Assembly (NCBI RefSeq): GCF_024721265.1
Contig: NZ_JAMXOC010000011.1
Coordinates: forward strand, 1 to 64,000
Length of the DNA stretch: 64,000 bases
Reading direction: 5' to 3'
DNA from: Ohessyouella blattaphilus
GTDB lineage: Bacteria; Bacillota; Clostridia; Lachnospirales; Lachnospiraceae
Position numbers and translations under genes: made by a program. The notes under the pieces were generated by a model. That model was not told the origin of the DNA and made no database searches. It worked only from the letters and a program-made list of their open reading frames with translations. Positions 53,659 to 63,933 of the stretch are shown here, one piece after another. The stretch's first letter is position 1. The number at the start of each line of letters is the position of its first letter.

Positions 53659-54612
53659 TTACATATTATTAAAGTCTGCTGGGAAAGAGAATTCACTAGC
53701 AACCAAAAAATCCTCTAACTGAGTCGGTTTGGTGATAGCCGCTATAGGAAATACGGGAAAGGGCTGTTGTAAGAGCCATGCCAGTGATACGGCGTGGACA
53801 TTGACTCCTGTTTCCTGACTTAGAAGAGAGAACTTCCTTAACAATTCCTCATTGCTCTCGTTATCATAGGCCTTCTTCATCGCTGGGGAGATTGCTTCCT
53901 TTAGAAAACGCTTTTGGAAGTACCCGTGTCCACCGGCGGAGTAGGGTACTAAAGGCATCTGGTGAGCCTTGTGCCACTGGTAATAGTCCTCATCCATCAT
54001 CACTAACGTAGGGTCGCTATTTAGGTTGCCACCAGGGTTTACTTTAACCGCGCTCCACTGATTCGATACCGCCGAAAAGCCTTGTAAGCCCTTTTCTTCC
54101 GCGTAGTTAACAGCCTGATTCATCCGCGCCTTGGTATAATTGGAAGCCCCGTAGTAGCGGATTTTCCCTTCTTTTACGAAGTCTTCCATCATCTCGATAA
54201 TGTCTTCTATAGGCGTCTCTAGGTCGTCCCGGTGAAGCCAGTAGAGAGCGATTCTTTCAAGCCCGAGAGTCTGTAAGCTTTCCTCTAGGTCTTTGCGAAC
54301 GTCTCGGGGATTTACTCGGGATATCTCTGGGCTTTCGAAGTCGTAGTGACCGCCCTTGGTAGCGATGACTACTTTGTCATAGGCGTTTCTGCTCTTTAGC
54401 CACTCTCCAAGATACTGTTCACTCGAGTTGGTAAGGCCTGGGACCCAGCGGCAATATACATTGGCTGAATCGATAAAGTTGCCCCCGGCATCTAGGTACA
54501 TATCTAAGTTATAAAAGGCCTGTTCTTTCGTTAGCTTTTCGCCGAAGTTGCCAGTGCCGTAGCAGATATTACTGAGTTGTAGCTTGGTGGTACCAAAGGG
54601 TTGTTTCTTCAC
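53659..54612 (-). CDS. Aldo/keto reductase
   Basis: About 317 residues. The GTG at 54610-54612 has AAGGAG seven bases upstream, inside the end of the GH36 gene. The catalytic set Asp, Tyr, Lys, His is visible: FIDSANVYCRW, IATKGG, YWLHRDD. It would reduce a sugar or sugar-derived aldehyde with NADPH. The location after three glycosidase genes suggests a sugar substrate such as L-arabinose or galactose, but this is inference. It is the last gene of the operon. Confidence 0.87.
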   Translation of the reverse strand: MKKQPFGTTKLQLSNICYGTGNFGEKLTKEQAFYNLDMYLDAGGNFIDSANVYCRWVPGLTNSSEQYLGEWLKSRNAYDKVVIATKGGHYDFESPEISRVNPRDVRKDLEESLQTLGLERIALYWLHRDDLETPIEDIIEMMEDFVKEGKIRYYGASNYTKARMNQAVNYAEEKGLQGFSAVSNQWSAVKVNPGGNLNSDPTLVMMDEDYYQWHKAHQMPLVPYSAGGHGYFQKRFLKEAISPAMKKAYDNESNEELLRKFSLLSQETGVNVHAVSLAWLLQQPFPVFPIAAITKPTQLEDFLVASEFSFPADFNNM

Positions 54613-54613
54613 G

Positions 54614-56722
54614 TTATTTCTCCTTAAGCTCAAATAACCTTGCCCCGGGAGCGGCCGGGATTTTTACACTAAGAAGGCCGGTTAAAGCATTCCACTGGTA
54701 GGTGCAAGGCAAGTTACTCGGGTATGCACAGCACACTTCCACCTCTTGGCCTTTTAGATGCTTAAGAGGTAGCTTGATTTCCTCTGGGCCACCTCGGCGC
54801 CACAGGGCCACGTAGGTTTTCCCCTGAGACTTAAGGCCTACGCTGACGTGATCGTCTGCAAAGCTTGAGACCCCTAGCGGCCAGAAAGGAAGAGCTTCCT
54901 TAATCTCCTGACGGATGCTTTTATAATAAGCGATGCCCTCTTTTACTAAAGAATAGTTAGCTTCTGAGAGCTTCGCTAGGTGTCCGCTTTGGTGGATACG
55001 CATAAGCATAGCATTGACCATATTAAAGGCAGTCTCTTCTTCCGTACTATCCACTTGAGGATAGGACCACACGGCTGCCTGTTCCATGGTCACTCCTAAG
55101 GGAGAATTAGCGGCAATGGTCGCGTATAAGCGAAAGTCTTCTTGGTCGCTGGTGGACTGAATACTGTGGCGACTAAGCATGGCGTAATCCATACGCAAGC
55201 CCCCACTGGAGCAGTTCTCGATAATCAGTTCCGGGAACATAGCAAACATCTCGTCTAGCCAGCGAAGATACGCCCTTTCGTGCTCCAAAAGTCCTTCGCC
55301 GTAACTATCCGCTGCCACTTCCGTTCCGATACCCGGTTCAATATTGTAATCCATCTTAATATAACCGATACCGTAGGTGTTAATCAAGCGCTTAACCACT
55401 TCCGTTGCGTGCTTAATCGCAAGGGGGTGACGAAAATCTAATTGGTACCGACTCCGGTCGCTTACCCGGCGTCCGTGTCGGATAAAGAAGCACTCATCTG
55501 GTAGTTCCCCGGCTAGCTTGCATTTAATCCCCATGACCTCTAGCTCTAACCACAGGCCGGGAACCATTCCTTTTTGGCGGATGTAGTCAATGACCTCTTC
55601 GATGCCTCCTGGGAAGCGCTCCTTACTGGGAAGCCACTCGCCAACGCCGTCCCACCAATAGCCCGCCGAATACCAGCCGGCGTCGATACAGTAATACTCG
55701 CACCCACACGCTGCCGCCTGATCGATTAGGGGCAATTCTTTGGCCGTTGTGGGCTCCGCGAAGAGACAGTTCATATAGTCATTAAAGATAACGGCCAGTT
55801 GCTCATTGTCCGCATTTTGCCGCCGGATTCGCCGGCGATACTTTGTCAGTTCGGCGGCTACTTCATCTAGTTCCCCAGCCACACTGCCCACGGCTACCGG
55901 GACACTTTCAAAGCGTTCCCCTGGCTTAAGCTCCTTGTACCAATGGGACTGATTCTGGGTCGGTCCGCTAAGCTGAAGATAGAGATGATTGGTTTGGTCG
56001 CTGATTTCCCAGTGCCAAGAGCCGTTATGCTCAATCTGCCAGAATAAATTTGTGCCCGTCTCCCGGTTGGTTACACATCCCATCGGCAGATATTCCTTCG
56101 TGGACCAATTGCCGGTATTCGTTACCTGTAGCGCCTTTGAAGACCTGGTAGGCTGATGGATTTGGCACTGTTCTAGACCGAGCTCTGGCAAGGTGTATTC
56201 CTTCCACTGAAGCTCACGGTGCCAGGAATTGTGCATCACACTTACCCGAAGCTTTTCGTCCCGGGGAAGAATCCCCTCTTTACCAAGACCGTTCAGATTA
56301 AAGGAGCTAACGTACTCTAACCCTTGGGTTTCCTGGCCCTTATTTTCAACAATACTGTGGGCGCGAACGACGGGGATACCGTCGAAGAACTGGAAACAGC
56401 TAGTCACGTACACTTCTGTCTCTTCGTCTCTTGTAACCACTTCTAGCAAGCGTCCCTTTTCGTTGCGAGTATCGGTGTGACTGACGTAGGTCATCCGGTA
56501 GCCCGGTCCGGTAACCGTATACTTAGAGCCGTGGCGCTCCTCTGGGCGATCCACACCGGAGAGAGCTAGTTCAACCAAGCGAAATCCTGCTTTTTCATAA
56601 TCATCACGAATAGTATCTTCGGTAAAAGGGAGCACCGAAAAATGAAGAAGCTTCACCTTATTTTCCCGGGTTTTCTCTAACACCATCTGGATATTATTCT
56701 CTTGTATTTGTATTCGTTCCAT
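54614..56722 (-). CDS. GH36-type alpha-galactosidase
   Basis: A 702-residue glycosidase. The N-terminal beta domain (about 1-290) precedes a TIM barrel. The nucleophile Asp is in YIKMDYN and the acid/base Asp is in the segment STSDQED; NCSSGGLRMD lies between them. These fit glycoside hydrolase family 36, removing alpha-galactosyl groups. No signal peptide is present, so it acts in the cytoplasm on imported oligosaccharides. The gene starts one base after the GH127 stop (TAAATG). Members of GH36 also include alpha-N-acetylgalactosaminidases, so the sugar is inferred. Confidence 0.85.
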   Translation of the reverse strand: MERIQIQENNIQMVLEKTRENKVKLLHFSVLPFTEDTIRDDYEKAGFRLVELALSGVDRPEERHGSKYTVTGPGYRMTYVSHTDTRNEKGRLLEVVTRDEETEVYVTSCFQFFDGIPVVRAHSIVENKGQETQGLEYVSSFNLNGLGKEGILPRDEKLRVSVMHNSWHRELQWKEYTLPELGLEQCQIHQPTRSSKALQVTNTGNWSTKEYLPMGCVTNRETGTNLFWQIEHNGSWHWEISDQTNHLYLQLSGPTQNQSHWYKELKPGERFESVPVAVGSVAGELDEVAAELTKYRRRIRRQNADNEQLAVIFNDYMNCLFAEPTTAKELPLIDQAAACGCEYYCIDAGWYSAGYWWDGVGEWLPSKERFPGGIEEVIDYIRQKGMVPGLWLELEVMGIKCKLAGELPDECFFIRHGRRVSDRSRYQLDFRHPLAIKHATEVVKRLINTYGIGYIKMDYNIEPGIGTEVAADSYGEGLLEHERAYLRWLDEMFAMFPELIIENCSSGGLRMDYAMLSRHSIQSTSDQEDFRLYATIAANSPLGVTMEQAAVWSYPQVDSTEEETAFNMVNAMLMRIHQSGHLAKLSEANYSLVKEGIAYYKSIRQEIKEALPFWPLGVSSFADDHVSVGLKSQGKTYVALWRRGGPEEIKLPLKHLKGQEVEVCCAYPSNLPCTYQWNALTGLLSVKIPAAPGARLFELKEK

Positions 56723-58684
56723 TTATTTCACCCGCATCCAAGTAAGCATTTCCCCTGGCGTTCGATTATTCCACAGAAAGTAAGGAACCATCTGAATCTC
56801 CGTAGTTTCCTTTTGTCCCTGATAGTCCTGATATAGTTCACTTTCCTCGGCTGCTGCTTCCCGCACGCCTGCGGCTTTAAGCTCGGTAACCCCTGACCAG
56901 TGCTTTGAAGGCACTTCTTCGATGGGTTCAGATGGGTCAAATTCGATTAAATCCAAGTATTTGCCATTATCTGCTTCTTCTAGACAATAGACAATTGGGC
57001 CTCTCGTTACGGCTACCCTCCCTAAGTTATAATGTACGTTTTTGTTGCTCTTTAAAATCCTGGCTGTCATTTTAAGCTCTACTTCGATTTCTAGACCATT
57101 TGCAAAATCTTCACTTAGATACACATAGCCGTTATCAGCTACTTCTGCTGATACCTCTTGACCTGCCACCTTCACTGTATAGGCAGGTGCCCAGCTGGGA
57201 ATACGGATTGCCAAAGTAGCCCGGTCTCTCCCTTTACTCTTTACTTGGTACTTAATTTTCCCAGACCATGGGTAATTGGTCTCCTGCTTAATCTCCAGAC
57301 TGCCCTCGCCCAGCTTAATCTCCGCTTCACTTCCCATAAAGAGATGGCTATAAACTGTATCCTTATCAGCGGTATAAGCGTACTGCCAGAGGCTAGGAAG
57401 GGTTCTGGCGATATTCGGCGGACAACAAGCGCAGGCGAACCATTTTTGCCGTACAGGCTTGACGTGGTTACGCTCGGTGCTGGCTTTACAGTTTTCCGGT
57501 ACTACCGCCAAAGGGTTGACGTAGAAAAAGCGGTTTCCTTGATCGTTCATGCCACCTAAGACGGTATTATATAGGGCCTGCTCAATCACGTCAGCGTACG
57601 TGCGATTGGCTTCTGATAGCAGCATCTTTTGGGCAAAAAACATTAGGCCAATGGAAGCGCAGGTCTCTGAGTAATTGGTATCGTTTGGCAAGTCGTAGCC
57701 TAGAGTAAAGGCCTCTCCAGAGGGCGTCGAGCCAATTCCACCAGTAATGTAGAGCTGTTTGCTGACGATGTTTTCCCAAAGCTCTTTGCAGGCCGCAAAA
57801 AGCTCCTTGTCTTCTGTCTTCGCTGCTAAATCTGCCATGGCTGTGTACATGTAGACCGCCCGTACCGCATGACCAGTAGCTTCCTTTTGCTGGCGCACGG
57901 GAAGGTGAAACTGGTTGTAGTTCTTATAGGAGAACTGGTTGTAGCGGCGGTTCGGATATTGCTCTTTGGCTTTATTCCAGAAGCATATCCGGTCTCTTTT
58001 TTCAAACTCCTGTTCAAAGAAGTCATTGGTGCCTCGGGTGTCGATAAAGTATTTCGCCAAATCCAGATAGCGCTTCGTACCTGTTACCTCGTAAAGGCGA
58101 AGAAGAGCAATCTCAATTTCTTGGTGCCCCGGATAACCGTGCAGCTTTCCTTCCTCAGGACCGAAGACGGTCTCGATGTGATTCGCTAAGCGAAAAGCGA
58201 TTTTAAGGACGCGGTCTTTACCGGTTGCGCGAAAATAGCTGATCGCCCCTTCGATAAAGTGACCGGCGCAGTAGAGCTCATGACACTCCAGGACATTGGT
58301 CCATTTCTTATCCGGCTCCATAATCGAATAATAGGTATTAAGATATCCATCTGCTTCTTGGGCTTCTTCGATAATGCAAATTACCTCGTCAGCCTTTGCC
58401 TCTAAATCCTGGTTTCGCTCTAGCAAGAGGACATTGCCGACCGCCTCTAACCACTTATAGACGTCGCTATCTTGGAAGACCTCGCCGTAGAATTCTCCCG
58501 TCAAGGTGCCGGCGGCAATCTTAAAGTTGCGAATACTGTGACTAGGCTCTGAGTCAGGAATTCTGTCATTTAATATTTCCCATTGGTAGGGAATCACACT
58601 TTCCCTTACGAGAGCCGTGTAGCGGTTCCAAAACGAATCGTTAATTGTACATTCTGTCTTATCAATCAGTCGGTATTTTTCCAT
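56723..58684 (-). CDS. GH127 beta-L-arabinofuranosidase
   Basis: About 653 residues. The ATG at 58682-58684 has GGAGG seven bases upstream. An (alpha/alpha)6 barrel with the conserved Zn-bound Cys site WFACACCPPN, as in GH127 enzymes that use a Cys nucleophile, and DRICFWNKAKEQY upstream. It releases beta-L-arabinofuranose from arabinosides. No signal peptide, so it is intracellular. It is the first gene of the operon and is divergent from the YesL-type gene. Confidence 0.87.
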   Translation of the reverse strand: MEKYRLIDKTECTINDSFWNRYTALVRESVIPYQWEILNDRIPDSEPSHSIRNFKIAAGTLTGEFYGEVFQDSDVYKWLEAVGNVLLLERNQDLEAKADEVICIIEEAQEADGYLNTYYSIMEPDKKWTNVLECHELYCAGHFIEGAISYFRATGKDRVLKIAFRLANHIETVFGPEEGKLHGYPGHQEIEIALLRLYEVTGTKRYLDLAKYFIDTRGTNDFFEQEFEKRDRICFWNKAKEQYPNRRYNQFSYKNYNQFHLPVRQQKEATGHAVRAVYMYTAMADLAAKTEDKELFAACKELWENIVSKQLYITGGIGSTPSGEAFTLGYDLPNDTNYSETCASIGLMFFAQKMLLSEANRTYADVIEQALYNTVLGGMNDQGNRFFYVNPLAVVPENCKASTERNHVKPVRQKWFACACCPPNIARTLPSLWQYAYTADKDTVYSHLFMGSEAEIKLGEGSLEIKQETNYPWSGKIKYQVKSKGRDRATLAIRIPSWAPAYTVKVAGQEVSAEVADNGYVYLSEDFANGLEIEVELKMTARILKSNKNVHYNLGRVAVTRGPIVYCLEEADNGKYLDLIEFDPSEPIEEVPSKHWSGVTELKAAGVREAAAEESELYQDYQGQKETTEIQMVPYFLWNNRTPGEMLTWMRVK

Positions 58685-58745
58685 ATTTACACCTCCACAA
58701 ATTTCATGTATACTGTACTCTAATTGAAAGCGAGGTACCGAACAA

Positions 58746-59378
58746 TTGAGTATTTTCAACTATGATAGCCCCATCTTTAATTTCTTAGGCCGATTGGCCG
58801 ATTTATGTCTTTTAAACATTATTTACTTAATTACCTGCCTGCCAATCATTACTTTTGGTGCAGCGACCACGGCTTTATACACCGTGACCCTAAGAATGGC
58901 AAGAAAGGCTGACGGATATTTAGTACGGAGTTACTTTAAAGCCTTTAAGGATAACTTTAAGATCTCCACCATTATCTGGGTTCCGTCCCTTTTAATCTTT
59001 TTACTATTGCTGCTAGACATCCGCATTATCAACGTGTCCTTAACGAACCTCTCACCCTTGCTAGTAGGCGCCTATATTTTGATCTTTCTCTTAATCTATA
59101 TGCTAACCTTTGTTTTTCCTTACATCGCTAGGTTTGAGAATACAGTAAAAGCCACGATTAAAAACGCCTTGTTAATCAGTGCGGCAAAGCTACCTTTTGC
59201 CCTATTGGTGCTAATCATCACCTACGGACTCCCCTTTGCGTTATTAATGCTGCCAAAGAACGTAAGCTATCTTCACCTAATTTGGCTACTCCTGGGAAGT
59301 TCTTTAACAGCACTAATATCTTCATATCTTTTTGAATTTAAGATCTTCAAACCGTTTATCGCGGAAGAAGAATCGTAA
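58746..59378 (+). CDS. YesL/DUF624-family membrane protein
   Basis: A 210-residue protein with about five hydrophobic spans (LCLLNIIYLITCLPIITFGA and others), starting from TTG at 58746 with an AGG-rich leader. The pattern fits YesL/DUF624, a family found beside sugar ABC transporters and glycosidases, of unknown exact role. The 3' end overlaps the convergent GH31 gene by 23 bases. It is divergent from GH127 with a 61-base gap, so both promoters are close together. Confidence 0.8.
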   Translation: MSIFNYDSPIFNFLGRLADLCLLNIIYLITCLPIITFGAATTALYTVTLRMARKADGYLVRSYFKAFKDNFKISTIIWVPSLLIFLLLLLDIRIINVSLTNLSPLLVGAYILIFLLIYMLTFVFPYIARFENTVKATIKNALLISAAKLPFALLVLIITYGLPFALLMLPKNVSYLHLIWLLLGSSLTALISSYLFEFKIFKPFIAEEES

Positions 59379-61719
59379 TACTTGCTGCCTTTGGTTTAAT
59401 GATTAGACCGGAGGCAGTTTTTTCTATTTCACCATTTTCCACAGACTCTACCTCATGGATATTTTTAAGTAGATACGTAATGCCTTCTAACTCTTCATCA
59501 TGAGATAGGGTAATCTTTCCTGATTCTTTTAACGCCTTTACTTCTAGGCTTTGCTGACCCTTTTGATCGGTTATTAGACAGTTCGTCTCTTCCCCTTCGG
59601 TAAGGGCAAACACCTGAATCTGCACGTCTTTCATATAGTCGTACTGAGCCGACTGGGCACTGGCACCAAAAGGAATCAGTGAATTCTCTCTAGCAAAAAG
59701 CGGTAGGGAGAAGTAATCATAAGTCTCTTCGTACCATTTCTCGCCCTCTCTTACCTCACCACTTAAAAAGTGAGTCCAACGACCCTTTGGCAGGTAATAC
59801 TTACCCAGGCTTTCATCGTTAAAAATCGGCGCTACTAATAGCTTATCACCTAGCATATACTGCATATCTAGGTAGGTAACCGCCGGATCCTTTTCAAACT
59901 CCAAAATCATCGAACGCATCACCGGAACCCCAGTCATATGAGCTTCTTTTGCCTTACTAAAGACGTAGGGCATTAGCCTAAGCTTAAGTTTCGTAAACTC
60001 CCGGCACACATCCACCGCTTCCTCGTCAAATAGCCAAGGTACCCGGTAGCTCTTTGAGCCGTGCAAACGGCTATGAGTAGAAAGGAGACCAAACTGCAAC
60101 CAGCGTTTAAAGAGATCCGGTGTGGCTGTTAGCTCAAAGCCGCCGATATCGTGACTCCAGTAACCAAAGCCAGACATCGTTAGGGATAAGCCACCTCGTA
60201 AACTCTCCGCCATGGAAGCGTAAGAAGCTGAGTTATCCCCGCCCCAGTGGATTGGATACTGCTGAGATCCCACGGTAGCACTTCTGGCAAACAACACCAC
60301 TTCATTCTTACCTAATTGCTTTTCAAGGTAGGTAAAGACGGTTTTATTATATAGCAAGGTATAGAAATTATGCATAGATTCTGGATTCGCCCCGTTATAA
60401 TATGTCACTTCTGTAGGAATGCGCTCACCAAAGTCCGTCTTAATCGTATCCACGCCTACATCTAGTAAAGACTGAATCTTTCCTTGGAACCAGGTGACTG
60501 CCCCTGGGTTCGTAAAATCTACAACACCCATTCCCGGCTGCCAGGTATCCGTCTGCCACACCCCTTTTCCGTCAGCGCGCATAAGCAGATAACCATTTTC
60601 TACCGCCTCTCTAAAGGTCTTGGTTCCCTGGGCCACGTATGGATTGATCCAGACACTAATCTTAAGACCCCGCTCTTTATAGCGAGCGAGCATGCCCTTT
60701 ACATCAGGAAAGGTCTCTTCGTTCCATTCGAAATCACACCAGTGGAAAGTCTTTAACCAGTTACAGTCAAAGTGGAATACGTCTAAAGGAATGTCTCGGT
60801 CTTTCATCCCTTGAATAAAGGAGCTAGTGGTCTCTTCATCGTAATTGGTAGTAAAGGACGTGGAAAGCCAAAGGCCAAAGGACCAAGAAGGTACCAGCGC
60901 TGGCTTACCGGTAAGGTCTGTGTAGTTCTCTAAGACGCCTTTTAAGTCATCGCTATAGATAAGATGATAGCGCAGCTCTTCTCCAGGAACAGAGATCCCT
61001 ACGTTTTCCACCTTTTCGCTAGCCACTTCTAAAGAGACGTTATCGCTATGGTCGATATACACGCCGTAGTGCTTATTGGTCATATAAAACGGGATATTCT
61101 TATAGGCCATCTGAGAGGATGTGCCCCCGTCTTCGTTCCAAATGTCTACCGCCTGGCCGTTTTTCACAAAGGCCGTAAAGCGCTCGCCCATACCGTAGAC
61201 ACACTCCCCTGCTGCCAGAGATAGTTCGGTCACCATATAAGGCTTATAATCGGCTCGCAAATACGCATCCCCTGGGAACTTTGAAGCCACCTGCCGGTCA
61301 TACTGCATATACCCTTGATTGCGAAAGCCAATGCTAGTAAGCTTCTTGCCATCTGCTTCATAGGTAATCGTAAATTCTTCCCGGTCGACCCGGACCACCA
61401 TGCGACCAGCTTTCATCACAGCGAATTTATCGGTAATCTCCACTTCTACATCCTGGGGATCACAGTTTAAGTCAAAGCGCATATCTCCGCGCTTATAGGC
61501 TTCGTAGTGATAGCTGCGCACAGAAATCACGTCTTTTCTCTGGGAGGTAAATTCGGTAGTGATGGTGGGGGTATCAAGAGCCGCCCACCGACTGGCTAAT
61601 TTCTTCGTGGGTGCTACCACTTTCATGCCCCCGGGTATTTCTTCAACAACCAAGGCTTCTACTGCGTAGATAGCATTGGCTCGCTCATTTTGCTCCCAAT
61701 ATCCTTCTGTAAATTTCAT
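59356..61719 (-). CDS. GH31 alpha-xylosidase (YicI-type)
   Basis: A 787-residue glycosidase of family GH31. The nucleophile region is VDTIKTDFGERIPTEV and the barrel entry is DVFHFDCNWLKTFHWCDFE, both closely matching YicI-type alpha-xylosidases. The motif NPYVAQGTKTF is typical. No signal peptide, so it acts on imported xyloglucan- or isoprimeverose-like oligosaccharides. GGAG lies before the ATG. It is downstream of the sugar-binding lipoprotein and a hairpin. Confidence 0.9.
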   Translation of the reverse strand: MKFTEGYWEQNERANAIYAVEALVVEEIPGGMKVVAPTKKLASRWAALDTPTITTEFTSQRKDVISVRSYHYEAYKRGDMRFDLNCDPQDVEVEITDKFAVMKAGRMVVRVDREEFTITYEADGKKLTSIGFRNQGYMQYDRQVASKFPGDAYLRADYKPYMVTELSLAAGECVYGMGERFTAFVKNGQAVDIWNEDGGTSSQMAYKNIPFYMTNKHYGVYIDHSDNVSLEVASEKVENVGISVPGEELRYHLIYSDDLKGVLENYTDLTGKPALVPSWSFGLWLSTSFTTNYDEETTSSFIQGMKDRDIPLDVFHFDCNWLKTFHWCDFEWNEETFPDVKGMLARYKERGLKISVWINPYVAQGTKTFREAVENGYLLMRADGKGVWQTDTWQPGMGVVDFTNPGAVTWFQGKIQSLLDVGVDTIKTDFGERIPTEVTYYNGANPESMHNFYTLLYNKTVFTYLEKQLGKNEVVLFARSATVGSQQYPIHWGGDNSASYASMAESLRGGLSLTMSGFGYWSHDIGGFELTATPDLFKRWLQFGLLSTHSRLHGSKSYRVPWLFDEEAVDVCREFTKLKLRLMPYVFSKAKEAHMTGVPVMRSMILEFEKDPAVTYLDMQYMLGDKLLVAPIFNDESLGKYYLPKGRWTHFLSGEVREGEKWYEETYDYFSLPLFARENSLIPFGASAQSAQYDYMKDVQIQVFALTEGEETNCLITDQKGQQSLEVKALKESGKITLSHDEELEGITYLLKNIHEVESVENGEIEKTASGLIIKPKAASITILLPR

Positions 61720-61739
61720 GTTTTTAGCTCCTTATATTT

Positions 61740-61767
61740 TATAAAAGGGACTGCTAGGCAGTCCCTT
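61740..61767 (-). terminator. Hairpin between binding protein and GH31 gene
   Basis: On the minus strand AAGGGACTGC pairs with GCAGTCCCTT across three bases (61745-61767), followed by TTAT. Such a hairpin between a binding protein gene and downstream genes usually lowers downstream expression or stabilises the binding-protein mRNA. Confidence 0.75.
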
Positions 61768-61775
61768 AGTCTTAA

Positions 61776-63050
61776 TTAATTAGAAGAACTTCCGTCGATT
61801 TCGATCCATTTTTGCTCAATGGCCTTAATTGTATCGTCTTTAGAAGTACCGCCTACGTACGCTTGCATCGCTTCTCCAAAAGCTGTGTGGAAGCTATCGG
61901 TAGAGTAAATCGTACCCATCTCGCCTGCGCCTTTTGCTTCTACAAGCTCTACGCCTTGTTTTACAATCTGTTGCTCTGATGGTGTGTCCGTTACAACTGG
62001 GGGAATTACACCAGCCACATCGGTGAACCAACTCTTGCCGTAATCAGAGGTGTACCACCAGTTGATAAAATCAAGAACTGCTTCCTCATTATCTGACTCA
62101 TTGCTCACTCTTAAGGCTTGGTCAGAACCCGCTACAATCTTCGCATCAGCAGCGTCATCAGATACGGGATAACCAGTGAAGCCGATTTCCATATCGGGAT
62201 CGATCTTTAATAAGTCAACCTCTACCCATGGACCTTGTCCAAGAATCATCGCGGCTTTTCCAGAAGCCAAGCTAGCGATTTCCGTACTAAGATCAGACTC
62301 TAGTGGTTTGTCATCGCCGTGCTCTTTTACTAAGTCAACGAAGTTAAACCAGTTGTCGTAAATCTCTGGGTAATTAGCTAAAGAATCCTCTCCTTTTTCC
62401 ATATCGGAAACGAAGGTTGCGTAATCAGGAACAGCAGCGTCCACAAAGCTTAAGAAGGTTTGTTTGAACACCCACCACTCAGCAAAACCGCTGGCAAAAG
62501 GAGCAATTCCTACTGCTTCTAACTTCGTAATAGCATCTTCTAATTCGCTAGTTGTCTCTGGTGCCTTCTCAATACCGGCTTTCTCAAAAGCGGCTTTACT
62601 ATACACCATGCCGAAGTAGTTGCCTTTAATGGCAAAACCGTAGGTACCCTCACCGTTTGCATCTTTCATGGTGTCTGCTACCGATGGTTCCATCGCTTCC
62701 ATCAGTGGTTGATCACTTAAATCCCGAGAATACTCTTTAAACACTTCGATTTCTTTTCCCGTTGTGGAAGAGAAGATATCCGGTACGTCTCCAGAATTTA
62801 ACTTTGCTCTTAACAAAGTCGGGTAATCATTCTGGGTGGTCTCGTAGTTAATCGTTACATCTGGTGCTACTTTCTTGTACTCTTCTAGTAACTCACCAAT
62901 GGCATCGGCATACTCTGGTTGAGAGATAAACATGTAGATTTCTTTATCCCCTTTGGCGTCCCCGCCACCATCATCCTTTTTGCCACAACCCATAACCAGG
63001 GTGCCTAGCATTGCTACACAAAGTACGACTGCTAAAACTCTCTTTTTCAT
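61776..63050 (-). CDS. ABC sugar transporter substrate-binding lipoprotein
   Basis: A 424-residue extracellular lipoprotein: lipobox LVMGCG near residue 22, then a type 2 sugar-binding fold (YMFISQPEYADAIGELLEEY, DVPDIFSSTTGKE, KAAMILGQGPWVEVD). It belongs to the oligosaccharide-binding (SBP_bac_1) group and would capture plant oligosaccharides for the two permeases just upstream. The ATP-binding subunit is not in this window and is often encoded elsewhere (MsmK-like). Confidence 0.9.
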   Translation of the reverse strand: MKKRVLAVVLCVAMLGTLVMGCGKKDDGGGDAKGDKEIYMFISQPEYADAIGELLEEYKKVAPDVTINYETTQNDYPTLLRAKLNSGDVPDIFSSTTGKEIEVFKEYSRDLSDQPLMEAMEPSVADTMKDANGEGTYGFAIKGNYFGMVYSKAAFEKAGIEKAPETTSELEDAITKLEAVGIAPFASGFAEWWVFKQTFLSFVDAAVPDYATFVSDMEKGEDSLANYPEIYDNWFNFVDLVKEHGDDKPLESDLSTEIASLASGKAAMILGQGPWVEVDLLKIDPDMEIGFTGYPVSDDAADAKIVAGSDQALRVSNESDNEEAVLDFINWWYTSDYGKSWFTDVAGVIPPVVTDTPSEQQIVKQGVELVEAKGAGEMGTIYSTDSFHTAFGEAMQAYVGGTSKDDTIKAIEQKWIEIDGSSSN

Positions 63051-63093
63051 AATATAATCCTCCTCATGTATTAAATAATGTCTTATGACACTA

Positions 63094-63933
63094 CTATCCT
63101 TTTACGGCTCCGGCTACCACACCATCAACAATATACTTCTGTAAGAAGATAAAGATAACAATCGACGGTAGCACCGCCAGCACCATCGCGGTCATCGCAT
63201 AGTGCCACTGAGTATTAAATTGACCGACGAAGGTATAAGCTGAAAGAACTAAGGTTTTCGTTTCGTTCGAGCTGTTTACCATCAAAAGTGGTAATAAAAA
63301 GTCATTCCAAATCCACATAACATCTAAGACGATAACCGTAAAGGTCACGGACTTAAGTAAAGGAAAGATAATCGAGCGAAACGTTCTTAAGGTACTCGCC
63401 CCGTCGATTAAGGCGCTTTCGTCGATTTCCTTCGGAATGGTAGACATAAAGTTGCTGTAGATAAAAGCGGCCATCGGAATACCGAAGCCCCAGTACTGAA
63501 TACCGAGACCCACCCGGCTTCCTGAAAGGTTTAGAACCCCCATAACCTTTAATAGGGTAATCATTATCGTCTGGAAAGGAATCAGCATCGGTGTGGTGAT
63601 TAATAGGTGGGCAATCTTCGTGTAGCGATTCTCCCGGCGATTCAAAATATACGCGGCCAGGGAAGCGAAGACGATAATCCCTACAATACCAATGGCGGTA
63701 ATCATCAGGTTGTTTAAGAACAAGCGGCCGTATTCCATCTTGTCGATTACGTAACTATAGTTAGACCACTCAATCTTCGAAGGGAGCTTGATAACATCTA
63801 GCACCACTTCTCCAAAGGGTTTTACCGAGTTGATAAACATCAGCAGCACCGGATAGAAATAAATCACCGCCACAATCATAATCAACACGGTTAATAATAC
63901 TAATTTGATTTGTCTCTTTCTTTGTAGTGTCAT
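63094..63933 (-). CDS. ABC sugar transporter permease (MalG-type)
   Basis: A 279-residue inner permease with six hydrophobic spans (first about 13-32) and the EAA loop that contacts the ATPase (EIDESALIDGASTLRTFRSI). MalG/MsmG-type permeases pair with a MalF-type partner, whose gene overlaps this start by one base (TAATG). It moves the bound oligosaccharide inward. Confidence 0.92.
   Translation of the reverse strand: MTLQRKRQIKLVLLTVLIMIVAVIYFYPVLLMFINSVKPFGEVVLDVIKLPSKIEWSNYSYVIDKMEYGRLFLNNLMITAIGIVGIIVFASLAAYILNRRENRYTKIAHLLITTPMLIPFQTIMITLLKVMGVLNLSGSRVGLGIQYWGFGIPMAAFIYSNFMSTIPKEIDESALIDGASTLRTFRSIIFPLLKSVTFTVIVLDVMWIWNDFLLPLLMVNSSNETKTLVLSAYTFVGQFNTQWHYAMTAMVLAVLPSIVIFIFLQKYIVDGVVAGAVKG

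Noticed and set aside
54614-56722. Secreted glycosidase
   Set aside because: The N-terminus has no signal peptide; the enzyme should be cytoplasmic.
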